64,000 nt of DNA from Anoxybacteroides rupiense (GTDB lineage: Bacteria > Bacillota > Bacilli > Bacillales > Anoxybacillaceae), in assembly GCF_014196195.1 (NCBI RefSeq), contig NZ_JACIDF010000007.1, forward strand, positions 91,547 through 155,546, written 5' to 3'. The notes below the pieces were generated by a model that saw only the letters and a program-made list of their open reading frames with translations, had not been told where the DNA came from and searched no databases. The position numbers and the translations under genes are program-made. Shown piece by piece: positions 1 through 8,662 of the stretch (the first letter of the stretch is position 1; each line of letters opens with the position of its first letter).

Positions 1-89
1 TCAATTTACAGTTATATAGCTTGCATTGTGGACGAAGAAGAGGTAGAATACTCGTTAGCGCAAAAACGTTGGAAAGGATGACGTTCAAA

Positions 90-317
90 ATGGCCAACGA
101 GTTTCGGGTGTGCGATGATTGTCAAGCCACTAATTTAAAAACGTTGCTGCCTCGGCTGAAAAAATTGGATCCAAATGCAACGATTCAAATCGGCTGCCAG
201 TCGTATTGTGGGCCTGGCCGCAAAAAATCGTTCGCTTTTGTCAATAATCGTCCGATCTCTGCCGCAAATGAAGATGAATTAATCGAAAAAATTATGCAAA
301 AGCTCAAAAAAGCTTAA
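90..317 (+). CDS. DUF1450 family small cysteine-rich protein
   Basis: A 75-residue cytosolic protein of the DUF1450 family, whose biochemical role is not established. The visible hallmarks are a CxxC pair near the N-terminus (VCDDC) and a CxxxC pair mid-protein (GCQSYCGPG), which suggest a thioredoxin-like ferredoxin fold or metal/disulfide chemistry; that is inference. I chose the ATG at 90 because AAAGGATG lies about 9 bases upstream. The same frame is open back to 21 but has no comparable ribosome binding site. The gene looks monocistronic and ends in an intrinsic terminator before ywfO. The family call is firm; the function is unknown. Confidence 0.85.
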   Translation: MANEFRVCDDCQATNLKTLLPRLKKLDPNATIQIGCQSYCGPGRKKSFAFVNNRPISAANEDELIEKIMQKLKKA

Positions 318-353
318 AAAATCGCCTTCATTTTTATGAAAGGTGATTTTTTG
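316..353 (+). terminator. Intrinsic terminator after the DUF1450 gene
   Basis: An AAAATCGCCTTCAT stem pairs with ATGAAAGGTGATTTT and is followed by a T run. It overlaps the stop codon of the DUF1450 gene and separates it from ywfO. Confidence 0.8.
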
Positions 354-454
354 TTTCTATTTTTAGGAAATATTAATCATAAAAAATCAAGTATTTTTTT
401 GCATGAGAAAACACCTTATAATAGATTCATGCTATGAATGGAAGAGGGGATTAT

Positions 455-1756
455 ATGTCATATCCCGGCGGTCAATTAAGTGAAGAGAAAGTCTTCAAAG
501 ACCCTGTTCATCGTTACATACATGTTCGCGATAAGATTATATGGGATTTAATAGGAACAAAAGAATTTCAACGATTGCGCCGCATTAAGCAGCTAGGCAC
601 CACTTACTTAACGTTTCATGGTGCGGAGCACAGCCGTTTTAACCACTCGCTTGGCGTCTATGAAATTATCCGCCGCATTATTGATGATGTGTTTGTCGGC
701 AGGGAGCATTGGGATCATAGTGAACGGCTGCTTTGTTTATGTGCGGCGTTATTGCATGATTTAGGTCACGGTCCGTTTTCACACTCATTTGAAAAAGTAT
801 TCCACCTCGATCACGAAGATTTCACACAGGCGATTATTTTAGGAGACACGGAAGTTCATGCGGTTTTAAAAAGAATGGGGGATGACTTTCCACAGAAAGT
901 GGCAGAGGTCATTGCCAAAACGTATCAAAATAAGCTTGTCGTCAGCTTAATTTCGAGCCAAATTGACGCTGATCGCATGGACTATTTGCTTCGCGATGCC
1001 TATTATACAGGCGTCAGCTATGGAAACTTCGATATGGAACGCATTTTGCGCGTCATGCGCCCGCGTGAAGATCAGGTCGTCATTAAGCGAAGCGGCATGC
1101 ATGCAGTTGAAGACTACATTATGAGCCGCTATCAAATGTATTGGCAGGTCTATTTTCATCCCGTAACACGCAGTGCTGAAGTGATACTGACGAAAATTTT
1201 GCATCGGGCGAAAACTTTGCATGAAGAGGGCTATATGTTCCGAACGCATCCGCATCACTTCTATTCTCTTTTTACGGGGCAGGTGATGCTGCATGATTAC
1301 CTTAAACTGGATGAAGCGGTGATTCTGTACTACTTTCAACAATGGCAGGATGAGAAAGATGAGATTTTGCGGGATTTATGCCGCCGCTTTGTTCATCGCC
1401 GTTTATTTAAATATGTGGAATTTAGTCCGACCAATGAGCAAATGAAGAAGCTGATGGAGCTGACCGCTTTATTTAAAAAGGCGGGGATTGATCCAGACTA
1501 TTATTTGGTGGTTGATTCCTCGTCTGATCTTCCATACGACTTTTACCGTCCCGGGGAAGAAGGGGAACGGTTGCCAATCTATTTGTTAATGCCAAACGGG
1601 GAATTTCGTGAGCTGTCAAGGGAATCGGTGCTTGTGGATGCGATTTCTGGCAAGCGCAGAACCGATCATAAATTGTATTTTCCGGACGATTTTCTGCAGG
1701 ATTTTTCGACAAAACGTACGACAAAGAAAAAGATTCTTGAAATACTTGAGGGTTAG
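455..1756 (+). CDS. ywfO: HD-domain phosphohydrolase YwfO
   Basis: Protein of 433 residues in the HD superfamily. The B. subtilis orthologue YwfO is known as a deoxynucleoside triphosphate triphosphohydrolase, so a role in dNTP pool control is likely. The metal-binding signature is visible: HSRFNHSLGVYE followed by LLHDLGHGPFSHSFE, and a later SQIDADRMDYLLRDAYYTG segment typical of dGTPase-like HD proteins. The open frame begins at 434, but the ATG at 455 is preceded by GGAAGAGGGG at proper spacing, so I start there. ywgA follows 13 bases after the stop, as in B. subtilis, so the two are probably cotranscribed. Confidence 0.9.
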   Translation: MSYPGGQLSEEKVFKDPVHRYIHVRDKIIWDLIGTKEFQRLRRIKQLGTTYLTFHGAEHSRFNHSLGVYEIIRRIIDDVFVGREHWDHSERLLCLCAALLHDLGHGPFSHSFEKVFHLDHEDFTQAIILGDTEVHAVLKRMGDDFPQKVAEVIAKTYQNKLVVSLISSQIDADRMDYLLRDAYYTGVSYGNFDMERILRVMRPREDQVVIKRSGMHAVEDYIMSRYQMYWQVYFHPVTRSAEVILTKILHRAKTLHEEGYMFRTHPHHFYSLFTGQVMLHDYLKLDEAVILYYFQQWQDEKDEILRDLCRRFVHRRLFKYVEFSPTNEQMKKLMELTALFKKAGIDPDYYLVVDSSSDLPYDFYRPGEEGERLPIYLLMPNGEFRELSRESVLVDAISGKRRTDHKLYFPDDFLQDFSTKRTTKKKILEILEG

Positions 1757-1769
1757 GAGATGACAAGGG

Positions 1770-2282
1770 GTGTTAACAGAACACGCAAAGATTGTAAAGG
1801 CATTTGCGGCGGCTGGGGAAATTGTAGGGCGAAAAAAGCTCCAAAAGATGATTTATATTGCCAAGAAATTAAATTTCCCTTTTTATGAGAAGTTTGACTT
1901 TCATTTTTATGGGCCATATTCAGAGGAATTGACATGGCGCATTGAAGAACTTTGCAATCTCGGTTTTTTAAACGAAGTAAAAGAGAAAAAAGGAGGCTAT
2001 TTCCAATATCGCTATACGCTGACGGAAGCGGGAGCGGATTTTTTAAAGCATTATGATATTCATATGCCGCATTTAACAGAATGCCTCCAAGATATGAATG
2101 AACAAAATTCACGATTTCTTGAGCTTGTGTCTACCATCCTTTATTTTGACAATTTCAGCAAGGATGCAGTAAAAGAAAAAGTGTTTTTGGTAAAGAGCAA
2201 GCAGCGTTATACAGAAGAAGAGATTGAGCAGGCTTATCGATATATTGAGCAATTGCGTCATAAAACAGAAGCTCCTGTTTGA
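1770..2282 (+). CDS. ywgA: YwgA family protein
   Basis: Protein of 170 residues orthologous to B. subtilis YwgA, of unknown function. The N-terminal segment (EHAKIVKAFAAAGEIVGRKK) and the FHFYGPYSEEL motif match the family, which resembles winged-helix, Panacea/SocA-like proteins. That resemblance could mean a nucleic-acid or protein-interaction role, but this is inference. It starts at a GTG with AGGAG about 9 bases upstream, close behind ywfO. The pairing with an HD phosphohydrolase is conserved across Bacillaceae. A dispersed repeat and a terminator follow. Confidence 0.8.
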   Translation: MLTEHAKIVKAFAAAGEIVGRKKLQKMIYIAKKLNFPFYEKFDFHFYGPYSEELTWRIEELCNLGFLNEVKEKKGGYFQYRYTLTEAGADFLKHYDIHMPHLTECLQDMNEQNSRFLELVSTILYFDNFSKDAVKEKVFLVKSKQRYTEEEIEQAYRYIEQLRHKTEAPV

Positions 2283-2295
2283 GGGTTTACAGATG

Positions 2296-2458
2296 GTGGA
2301 CAAAGTCAACATGGACTTTGCCTACACCTTTTTACATCAGATTGGCTTGAAAACGCTTGGCAGACAAGGAACGCAGCCGAGTGAGGACGCGAATGGAACA
2401 AGAGATGGTCATGAGCGGACGACCGGGGTCCGTGACGCAGGATAAAAGCGTTTGTTAA
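2296..2458 (+). repeat. Dispersed intergenic repeat, copy A
   Basis: First of three related copies in this window (others at 51211 and 62366). It opens with an imperfect hairpin, GTGGACAAAGTC...GACTTTGCCTAC. Shared blocks follow: CTTGAAAACGCTTGGCAGAC, then TCATGAGCGGACGA, then AAAAGCGTTTG at the 3' end. It lies between ywgA and an intrinsic terminator and shows no credible protein. A 73-codon open frame across it is not shared by the other copies. Confidence 0.75.
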
Positions 2459-2466
2459 TGGTTTGA

Positions 2467-2496
2467 GAAGCCCTCTGAGCTGAGGGGCTTCTTTTT
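2467..2496 (+). terminator. Intrinsic terminator after ywgA and repeat A
   Basis: GAAGCCCTCT pairs with AGGGGCTTC (G-U tolerant) and is followed by TTTTT. It touches the stop of the convergent purine permease gene. Confidence 0.8.
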
Positions 2497-3796
2497 AATG
2501 GGGCAAAAATGCGAGCTGGTAGAAAAACAGCACGGCGAAAATATAAACGAGCGGATGGACCTCCCGCCACTTCCCGCGTGTTACCTTTAGCAGCGGATAC
2601 GAGATAAAGCCTAGCGCGATCCCTGTGGCAATACTCGATGTGAGCGGCATACTCAGGATAATGAGAAACGCCGGGAACGCCTCATCTAATTCATCCCACT
2701 GAATGCGAGCAATGCTTCCCATCATTAAACTGCCCACGATAATAAGGGAAGGAGCCGTAATGGCTGAAATTCCAGAGACAGCGCTGACTAGGGGGGCAAA
2801 AAAGGCGGATAGGACAAATAAAATGGCAACCGTCAAAGCTGTCAATCCCGTGCGTCCGCCTGCTGCTACTCCGGCAGATGATTCAATATAAGCGGATGTT
2901 GGGCTGGTACCAAAGATGGCGCCGACAGTTGTCGCGACAGAATCAGCCAACAGGGCTTGACGAGCGCGCGGCATGGTTTTTCCTTTCATTAAACCAGCTT
3001 GCTGCGCTACGCCGATCATTGTGCCAGTTGTATCAAAAATCGTCACAAGCAAAAAGGAAAAAACAACCGCATATAAACCATATTGCACAACATCGCCAAT
3101 GGCAGTGAAAGGGTTGGCGATGATGAGTCCTTTAGGAAGCGAAGGCATCGCAGCAATCCCCTGATCAAATTTGAGCTGTCCCGTAAAATAAGCGACAGCA
3201 CCCGTGATGATCATGCCAATGAAAAGCGCCCCGTTGACGCGAAGCGACATTAAAATAAGGGTAACAGCTAAACCAATAAGCGTCAGCCAAGCAGAAGGGG
3301 CGTGTAAATCACCCAGCGCCACTAAATTTTGTGGGTGCGCCTTAATGATTCCTGTTAAGCGCAAGCCAATAAAAGCAATAAATAGGCCGATTCCAGCCGT
3401 AATGCCATGCTTTAAGCTTTCAGGAATCGCTTCAATGAGCTTGTGGCGTAACGGCGTTAGCGATAAGATAACAAACAAGATTCCTGCTACAAAGACAGAG
3501 GAAAACGCGACTTCGTAGGAGATGTTTCCATGCGATCCGACAACGGAATATGTAAAATAGGCGTTCAGGCCCATGCCTGGCGCGATCGCGATAGGATAAT
3601 TAGCGAAAAGCGACATCCATAGCGTTCCGACCACAGTGGCAATGATCGTTGCCATAAATACTTGTTGAAATGGTACGCCGGCATCTGATAAAATGACCGG
3701 ATTGACAACAACGATATAGACCATCGTTAAAAATGTCGTGAGCCCAGCGATGATTTCTGTTTTTATATTTGTGCGATATTCCGATAGCTTAAACAT
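2495..3796 (-). CDS. NCS2 family purine permease (PbuG/PbuO-like)
   Basis: Integral membrane protein of 433 residues, related to the guanine/hypoxanthine (AzgA-type) permeases PbuG and PbuO of B. subtilis; it probably imports purine bases. The N-terminus (KTEIIAGLTTFLTMVYIVVV), the APGMGLNAYF loop and the FDTTGTMIG segment are family signatures, with a dozen or so hydrophobic helices. The frame is open to 3832, but the ATG at 3796 has GGAGGTG immediately upstream and matches the family N-terminus. The promoter is only about 40 bases from the start, and I see no purine riboswitch. PbuG and PbuO cannot be told apart by eye. Confidence 0.85.
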   Translation of the reverse strand: MFKLSEYRTNIKTEIIAGLTTFLTMVYIVVVNPVILSDAGVPFQQVFMATIIATVVGTLWMSLFANYPIAIAPGMGLNAYFTYSVVGSHGNISYEVAFSSVFVAGILFVILSLTPLRHKLIEAIPESLKHGITAGIGLFIAFIGLRLTGIIKAHPQNLVALGDLHAPSAWLTLIGLAVTLILMSLRVNGALFIGMIITGAVAYFTGQLKFDQGIAAMPSLPKGLIIANPFTAIGDVVQYGLYAVVFSFLLVTIFDTTGTMIGVAQQAGLMKGKTMPRARQALLADSVATTVGAIFGTSPTSAYIESSAGVAAGGRTGLTALTVAILFVLSAFFAPLVSAVSGISAITAPSLIIVGSLMMGSIARIQWDELDEAFPAFLIILSMPLTSSIATGIALGFISYPLLKVTRGKWREVHPLVYIFAVLFFYQLAFLPH

Positions 3797-3837
3797 AGGC
3801 ACCTCCAAAAATACGAACGTTTTATCAAACATATATT

Positions 3838-3866
3838 ATATTATTCGTTTTTTATGGGATGTGCAA
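3838..3866 (-). promoter_or_regulatory. Sigma-A-type promoter of the purine permease gene
   Basis: On the minus strand, TTGCAC and TAATAT are separated by 17 bases, about 40 bases upstream of the chosen start. The leader is too short for an aptamer. Confidence 0.6.
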
Positions 3867-3900
3867 TAAAAAAATAAGGAAGCCGGTCATAGGGCCTCCT
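3867..3900 (-). terminator. Terminator of the tautomerase gene
   Basis: On the minus strand GGAGGCC pairs with GGCTTCC across a short loop and is followed by a T-rich tract. It lies directly upstream of the permease promoter. Confidence 0.65.
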
Positions 3901-3917
3901 CCAATCGCTATGTACGT

Positions 3918-4103
3918 TTATTCGTCGCTAAGACGCTTGCCGCCGATAGCGTAATGGTTTTTTGACATTTCTTCAATAAACACGACGATTTTTTCTTTTG
4001 GCGCTCCTGTCGTTTCGGCGACCGCTTCTGTCACCTTTTCGACAAGCGCTTTTTTCTGTGCTTCGGTGCGGCCTTCAAGCATTTTTACCGTTACATAAGG
4101 CAT
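3918..4103 (-). CDS. ywhB: 2-hydroxymuconate (4-oxalocrotonate) tautomerase family protein
   Basis: Small tautomerase of 61 residues, the usual size for the 4-OT family, which works as a hexamer. The catalytic residue is the N-terminal proline exposed after removal of methionine: the protein begins MPYVTVKMLEGRT. The family interconverts unsaturated oxo-acids; the natural substrate in bacilli is not known. The ATG at 4103 has GGAGGCGGGC upstream, whereas the longer frame to 4169 would bury Pro-1. It is divergent from ywhC, as in B. subtilis. Confidence 0.9.
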   Translation of the reverse strand: MPYVTVKMLEGRTEAQKKALVEKVTEAVAETTGAPKEKIVVFIEEMSKNHYAIGGKRLSDE

Positions 4104-4234
4104 GATTGCCCGCCTCCTTTTTAAGAAAATCACTTTTATTATAGCATCAGCTAGGGAGTGCATGTGCACTTTTTGTGAGGAATCATGTATACTTAATTTT
4201 AGTAAATATTATAGAAAAAAGGAGAAAAGTCAAC

Positions 4235-4900
4235 GTGGACATTTTGCCATACTCGCTCGGTGAAATCCCTTATGTGCTGATGGCGCTGGCCATTGCTTTT
4301 TCAGTTCATGAATTTGCCCATGCTTATGTCGCCTATAAATTTGGCGACCCGACGGCAAAAAATCAAGGAAGGATGACGCTGTCGCCGTTAGCTCATTTAG
4401 ATTTGCTGGGGACGCTACTTATTTTTCTTGCCGGTTTCGGTTGGGCGCGCCCTGTGCCTGTTAATCGGCATCATTTTAAAAATCCGCGTTTAGCCGGCAT
4501 CCTTGTCTCCATTGCGGGACCGATCAGCAACTTATTGCTGACGGCAATAGGATTTCTTGTTTGGTACAGCATGATTCGCTTTGGAGTCATGACGATGATT
4601 CCTGACTGGTTTGCCGCGGGATTCGATTTATTTTTCCGAATCTTCATCAGTTTAAATGCGTTGTTATTCGTGTTTAATTTGTTGCCGTTTCCTCCATTGG
4701 ATGGATACCGGATTATTGAGGATCTTGCGCCTCGCCATGTGCGGGCGAAAATGACGCAATGGGAAAACTACGGCGCGCTTATCTTTCTGATCCTCGTGTT
4801 GACGCCGCTTGATCGATATACGATCCATCCGATTTTTAATATAGCGGTTCCTTTTGTGTTGCAGCAGATGCAATCATGGTTTTCATCCATTATTTTTTAA
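4235..4900 (+). CDS. ywhC: Site-2 protease family membrane metalloprotease YwhC
   Basis: Membrane protein of 221 residues in the M50B (site-2 protease) family. The zinc-binding HEFAH motif lies in the first helix (FSVHEFAHAYVAYKFGDP), and the second metal-ligand region is NLLPFPPLDGYRI, with hydrophobic helices between. It may cleave membrane-embedded substrates, but the target is unknown. I chose the GTG at 4235 because AAAGGAG sits about 10 bases upstream and the upstream extension is not family-like. ywhD follows 12 bases later, so the two probably form an operon. Confidence 0.87.
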   Translation: MDILPYSLGEIPYVLMALAIAFSVHEFAHAYVAYKFGDPTAKNQGRMTLSPLAHLDLLGTLLIFLAGFGWARPVPVNRHHFKNPRLAGILVSIAGPISNLLLTAIGFLVWYSMIRFGVMTMIPDWFAAGFDLFFRIFISLNALLFVFNLLPFPPLDGYRIIEDLAPRHVRAKMTQWENYGALIFLILVLTPLDRYTIHPIFNIAVPFVLQQMQSWFSSIIF

Positions 4901-4912
4901 AGGGGTGTTTAC

Positions 4913-5422
4913 ATGGAGCAAAAAAAGAAAAACATCGGTTTTAATATTATTAAAAGTGATCCGACAGCTGGGCATGGCGGATTTGGAGCAGGAGCGCTAA
5001 GCTTGGACAACGTATCGCCTGTCATTATCGATGTGGAAGCTGGCGAAGCGTTTGTTGATATTGGGGCGATGCATGCTCGAAGCGTAGTGGAAAAAGGAAT
5101 TAAATTTACGCCTAACCGCGATGAAGTACCGAATGGAAAACCTTATTGGCTTGTGTGGGTGACGATTGATCGAGCAGCCGAGGGGCCTTATTATGCAGGG
5201 GTCACTGCGTGTGAAATGACAGTGGATCGCCAAGCGCGTCGCGGATACAAGGTGCTTCCGGATCATGTCAATAAGCTTGATAAATCGCTGAAGCGGCTCA
5301 TTCTTATCGACCATATGGACGAACGATCGAAGCGAGTGCTGGCTGACTTTTTAAAGCAGCATGATCGCGGGATGTGGGATCGCTCTAGCGATGAATTGAA
5401 GAATGGATTGGAATTTAAGTAA
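4913..5422 (+). CDS. ywhD: YwhD family protein
   Basis: Protein of 169 residues orthologous to B. subtilis YwhD, of unknown function. It has no signal peptide or transmembrane segment. A recognisable family stretch is GGFGAGALSLDNVSPVIID near the N-terminus. It begins at an ATG with AAGGGGTG upstream, 12 bases after ywhC, and is followed by an intrinsic terminator at 5535. Its linkage to a membrane protease is conserved, but nothing in the sequence shows what it does. Confidence 0.85.
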   Translation: MEQKKKNIGFNIIKSDPTAGHGGFGAGALSLDNVSPVIIDVEAGEAFVDIGAMHARSVVEKGIKFTPNRDEVPNGKPYWLVWVTIDRAAEGPYYAGVTACEMTVDRQARRGYKVLPDHVNKLDKSLKRLILIDHMDERSKRVLADFLKQHDRGMWDRSSDELKNGLEFK

Positions 5423-5534
5423 TATTTATCCATATATATGGCTTTTTTGTGAACGTATGTAGGCGAGTACTTGAGCTTTTTTTGGAAAAAGAGTAAACTA
5501 AATCTACATGCATAACACAATAAAACTAGGACAG

Positions 5535-5574
5535 GAAAACCCTCAAGCAAATGTCGCTTGAGGGTTTTCTTTTT
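5535..5574 (+). terminator. Intrinsic terminator after ywhD
   Basis: A perfect stem, GAAAACCCTCAAGC with GCTTGAGGGTTTTC, is followed by TTTTT on the plus strand. It lies between ywhD and the convergent pbpG; the minus-strand tail is only weakly T-rich. Confidence 0.85.
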
Positions 5575-5576
5575 GC

Positions 5577-7640
5577 TTAAAACCATTTGAATAGCTTATC
5601 AAACCAGTTCGGTTCATTTTCTTCTTTATGATGAGGTGCCTTTTTCTTTTTCTTATCAAGGTGTTCCGTGCAATATTCAGTCGGTTCTGTTCCAGCCACA
5701 TAATACGTGAGCCGTTTTATAGGGCATGCTTTTGTGGCTAATTTTCCGTTATCGGGATTGATATATACTCCGACGACTCCTTTTGTTGGTTTAAATGATT
5801 GAACCGGTTCATTTTTTAAGCTGTTTTCCATAAATTTGACCCAAATCTTTTTAGCGTATTGTTTTTCTGCCAGCTTCGTAATTTTTTCTCCGCGATCGTA
5901 TCCTGTCCATACACCAGCTACCAGCTGCGGCGCATAGCCGATCATCCAGCTGTCCGTTTCGGTTGTTCCGGATTTTCCTGCGTATGGACGAGTAATATCA
6001 TGAAGAACGGCTTGCCCAGTGACGGTCGTGTAATCGTTAAGCTTTGGATCGAACATGCCTGTCATCAGCTGAGTCGTTACATAAGCCGCATCGCGTTTAA
6101 GAATTTGCTTTGATTCTGCGTTGTATTCGTAGATCGTTTCTCCTTTATGGTTGACAACTTTCGTTATAAATACAGGCTCGACCTTCTTTCCATTATTATC
6201 TAATATACTGTAGGCATTGACCATTTCAATCACTCTTACTGGCGATGTTCCCAGCGCCAGTGACGGCACTTGCTTTAATGAACTGGTAATACCCAGCTTT
6301 TTGGCGGTTTGCACAAGCTTGTCTTCGCCAATAAATAGATGGGTTTTTACGGCAAAGACATTATCAGAAAGAGCGATGGCTTGCGCTAGTGTGATGGTAT
6401 CATTAGCGTAATAATTATTATAATTATGCGGCGTATAAGTGGCCTTGCCATCGTCAAATGTAAAGGTGGTTAATTCGCTGCGCATTTCTGTTGATGGCGT
6501 AAAGCCTTGGCGGATCGCTGCATAATAAAGGAACGGCTTAAATGTTGAACCTGGCTGCCGTTCGGCTTGAACCGCTCGGTTATAAGGACTTTTATTGTAA
6601 TCTCTTCCGCCGACAAGTGCTTTGACCTCGCCAGTATGAGGATCCATCGCTACAAATGCCACTTGAATCGCTGATGCTGGATCGATCGTGTCGCGAATTT
6701 GCTGTTCAGCAATGGTCTGCATCTTCGGATCTAAAGAAGTATAGACGCGCAAACCACCCATTTCAATGGTTTGTTCATCAATTCCTAATTTGTTACGCAA
6801 TACATCCTTTACTACATCTTGAAAATAAGGAGCGATTTGCTTTTTTGTGACTTCGTGATTTCGCGAATAGACAAGCGGCGCTTTATATGCTGCTGCCGCC
6901 TCTTTTTTCGTAATATATCCGCTTTCAACCATGGATTGCAGCACAATTTTCTGTCTCGACTTGGCTCGTTGCTCGTTATTGAACGGCGAGTAGTAGGAGG
7001 GGCCTTTCGGAATGCCGGCTAACATGCTGGCCTCGCTTAGTGTGAGTTGTTTAGCTGATTTTCCAAAATAATAATTAGCGGCCGCTTCAATTCCATAAAC
7101 GCCGTGTCCGTAATAGATTGTATTTAAATATCCTTCTAAAATTTCCTGTTTACTATAGTTTACTTCTAAGCGAATGGTATATAATGCCTCTTGCAATTTT
7201 CTCGTCCATGTTTTATCTAAGGTTAAAAATAAGTTCCGGGCATATTGCTGTGTGATCGTGCTGGCTCCTTGCACTTTACTCATGGCTTTTATATCAGCAA
7301 TGACGGCAGCGGCGATCCGCTTGGTATCAAAGCCGTGATGCTCAAAAAAACTTCGATCCTCCACGGCGACGGTGGCTTGAATAACAGACGGAGAGATATC
7401 GCGCAGGTTCACCCAGTAACGCGTTTGTCCGTTATCGCTTTCCCCGATTTTTGTGCCGTCATCAGCATAAAAAATCGTCGTTTGCGGTACAGCCAAGGGA
7501 GGCGCTCCTTCAATTTTCGCCAGCGCAATGACCCCTGCTAGGCAGAGGGTGAATAAGATTGCTAGGATAAGGGTTATAAATATAAATGCACGAATGTATT
7601 TGACTGTTCCGCGGAACCGGCTGCTTGGGATGATTTCCAA
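5577..7640 (-). CDS. pbpG: Class A penicillin-binding protein PbpG (PBP2d-like)
   Basis: Bifunctional peptidoglycan synthase of 687 residues. An N-terminal membrane anchor (about residues 15-37) is followed by a GT51 transglycosylase domain (EDRSFFEHHGF, GASTITQQYARN, EGYLNTIYYG). The C-terminal transpeptidase has STFK as the SxxK nucleophile motif, SDN and KSGT. It resembles B. subtilis PbpG, made in the forespore for spore germ-cell wall, and sits in the same position beside speE. The start is a TTG at 7640 with GAGGTGAT upstream; the nearby ATG at 7647 is out of frame. The C-terminus is Lys/Glu-rich. I looked for a sigma-F promoter and found no convincing -35. Confidence 0.9.
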   Translation of the reverse strand: MEIIPSSRFRGTVKYIRAFIFITLILAILFTLCLAGVIALAKIEGAPPLAVPQTTIFYADDGTKIGESDNGQTRYWVNLRDISPSVIQATVAVEDRSFFEHHGFDTKRIAAAVIADIKAMSKVQGASTITQQYARNLFLTLDKTWTRKLQEALYTIRLEVNYSKQEILEGYLNTIYYGHGVYGIEAAANYYFGKSAKQLTLSEASMLAGIPKGPSYYSPFNNEQRAKSRQKIVLQSMVESGYITKKEAAAAYKAPLVYSRNHEVTKKQIAPYFQDVVKDVLRNKLGIDEQTIEMGGLRVYTSLDPKMQTIAEQQIRDTIDPASAIQVAFVAMDPHTGEVKALVGGRDYNKSPYNRAVQAERQPGSTFKPFLYYAAIRQGFTPSTEMRSELTTFTFDDGKATYTPHNYNNYYANDTITLAQAIALSDNVFAVKTHLFIGEDKLVQTAKKLGITSSLKQVPSLALGTSPVRVIEMVNAYSILDNNGKKVEPVFITKVVNHKGETIYEYNAESKQILKRDAAYVTTQLMTGMFDPKLNDYTTVTGQAVLHDITRPYAGKSGTTETDSWMIGYAPQLVAGVWTGYDRGEKITKLAEKQYAKKIWVKFMENSLKNEPVQSFKPTKGVVGVYINPDNGKLATKACPIKRLTYYVAGTEPTEYCTEHLDKKKKKAPHHKEENEPNWFDKLFKWF

Positions 7641-7720
7641 TGTTCATCACCTCATCGATGTTATTGATATTAGTATGAAAAAATTTTTCCCATTTTAAAC
7701 ATTTTTCTAGCAATTTTCAC

Positions 7721-7748
7721 TTGAAATTTTGCTAGATTGCTCTATACT
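7721..7748 (+). promoter_or_regulatory. Sigma-A-type promoter of speE-speB
   Basis: TTGAAA and TATACT lie 16 bases apart, about 75 bases upstream of the speE start. Confidence 0.5.
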
Positions 7749-7821
7749 TTTTCATGTTTGGTTTTTTTGTGTGAGGAAATAATCATTGTATATGAATGCT
7801 AATCAAGAAAGGGTGTTCAGT

Positions 7822-8649
7822 ATGGAACTATGGTTTACGGAAAAACAGACAGAAAATTTTGGAATTACTGCGAAAATTAAACGCACTTTACATACAGAAC
7901 AAACGCAATTCCAAAAGCTTGATATGGTGGAAACAGAAGAGTTTGGAAACATGCTGATTCTTGATGGAATGGTCATGACGACGCAAAAGGATGAGTTTGT
8001 GTACCATGAAATGGTCGCACACGTTCCTCTGTTCACACATCCAAATCCGGAGAATGTGCTTGTGGTTGGCGGCGGCGATGGTGGAGTCATTCGCGAAGTT
8101 CTTAAGCATCCAAGTGTCAAAAAGGCAACACTTGTTGAAATCGATGGCAAAGTCATTGAGTATTCGAAGCAATATCTTCCTGAAATCGCTGGGAAATTAG
8201 AGGATTCGCGCGTCGAAGTGAAGGTAGACGATGGGTTTATGCATATTGCGCAAAGTGAAAACGAATACGATGTCATTATGGTAGACTCAACAGAACCGGT
8301 TGGTCCTGCAGTCAATTTATTTACAAAAGGCTTTTATGCAGGCATTGCGAAAGCGTTAAAGGAAGATGGCATTTTTGTAGCGCAAACAGACAACCCTTGG
8401 TTTAAAGCAGATTTAATTCGCAATGTTCAACGCGATGTACGCGAAATTTTTCCGATTACGCGCCTCTACATTGCCAATATTCCTACGTACCCTAGCGGCA
8501 TGTGGACATTCACACTAGGTTCGAAAAAATATGATCCGCTTGCAGTAAGTGATGAACGTTTCCATGAAATCGAAACGAAATATTACACGAAAGAGCTTCA
8601 TAAAGCATGCTTCGTGTTGCCAAAATTTGTGGCGGATTTAACGAAGTAA
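7822..8649 (+). CDS. speE: Spermidine synthase (polyamine aminopropyltransferase)
   Basis: Enzyme of 275 residues that transfers an aminopropyl group from decarboxylated S-adenosylmethionine to putrescine. The Rossmann glycine-rich motif ([11 protein letters not shown]) and the DSTEP active-site region are intact, and the N-terminus ([14 protein letters not shown]) matches the B. subtilis protein. The frame is open to 7786, but the ATG at 7822 has AAGAAAGGG upstream and gives the family length. speB follows after 13 bases, so putrescine formation and its use are coupled in one operon, as in B. subtilis. Confidence 0.95.
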   Translation: MELWFTEKQTENFGITAKIKRTLHTEQTQFQKLDMVETEEFGNMLILDGMVMTTQKDEFVYHEMVAHVPLFTHPNPENVLVVGGGDGGVIREVLKHPSVKKATLVEIDGKVIEYSKQYLPEIAGKLEDSRVEVKVDDGFMHIAQSENEYDVIMVDSTEPVGPAVNLFTKGFYAGIAKALKEDGIFVAQTDNPWFKADLIRNVQRDVREIFPITRLYIANIPTYPSGMWTFTLGSKKYDPLAVSDERFHEIETKYYTKELHKACFVLPKFVADLTK

Positions 8650-8662
8650 AGGAGAGGTGCTT

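Noticed and set aside
947..1342. A 131-codon minus-strand frame inside ywfO
   Set aside because: It is a shadow of the well-conserved HD-domain gene on the other strand.
2224..2445. A 73-codon frame (start 2224) overlapping the end of ywgA
   Set aside because: It runs through dispersed repeat copy A, is not open in copies B and C, and has no ribosome binding site.
3797..3917. Purine riboswitch upstream of the purine permease
   Set aside because: The promoter lies only about 40 bases from the start codon and no aptamer-like conserved core is present.
7641..7740. Sigma-F promoter for pbpG
   Set aside because: GGGAAAAATT resembles a -10, but no GYATA-like box lies 15 bases upstream.
7803..8315. 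A 170-codon minus-strand frame inside speE
   Set aside because: Shadow frame: speE on the plus strand is fully conserved, and this frame is Ser/Thr-rich without signals.
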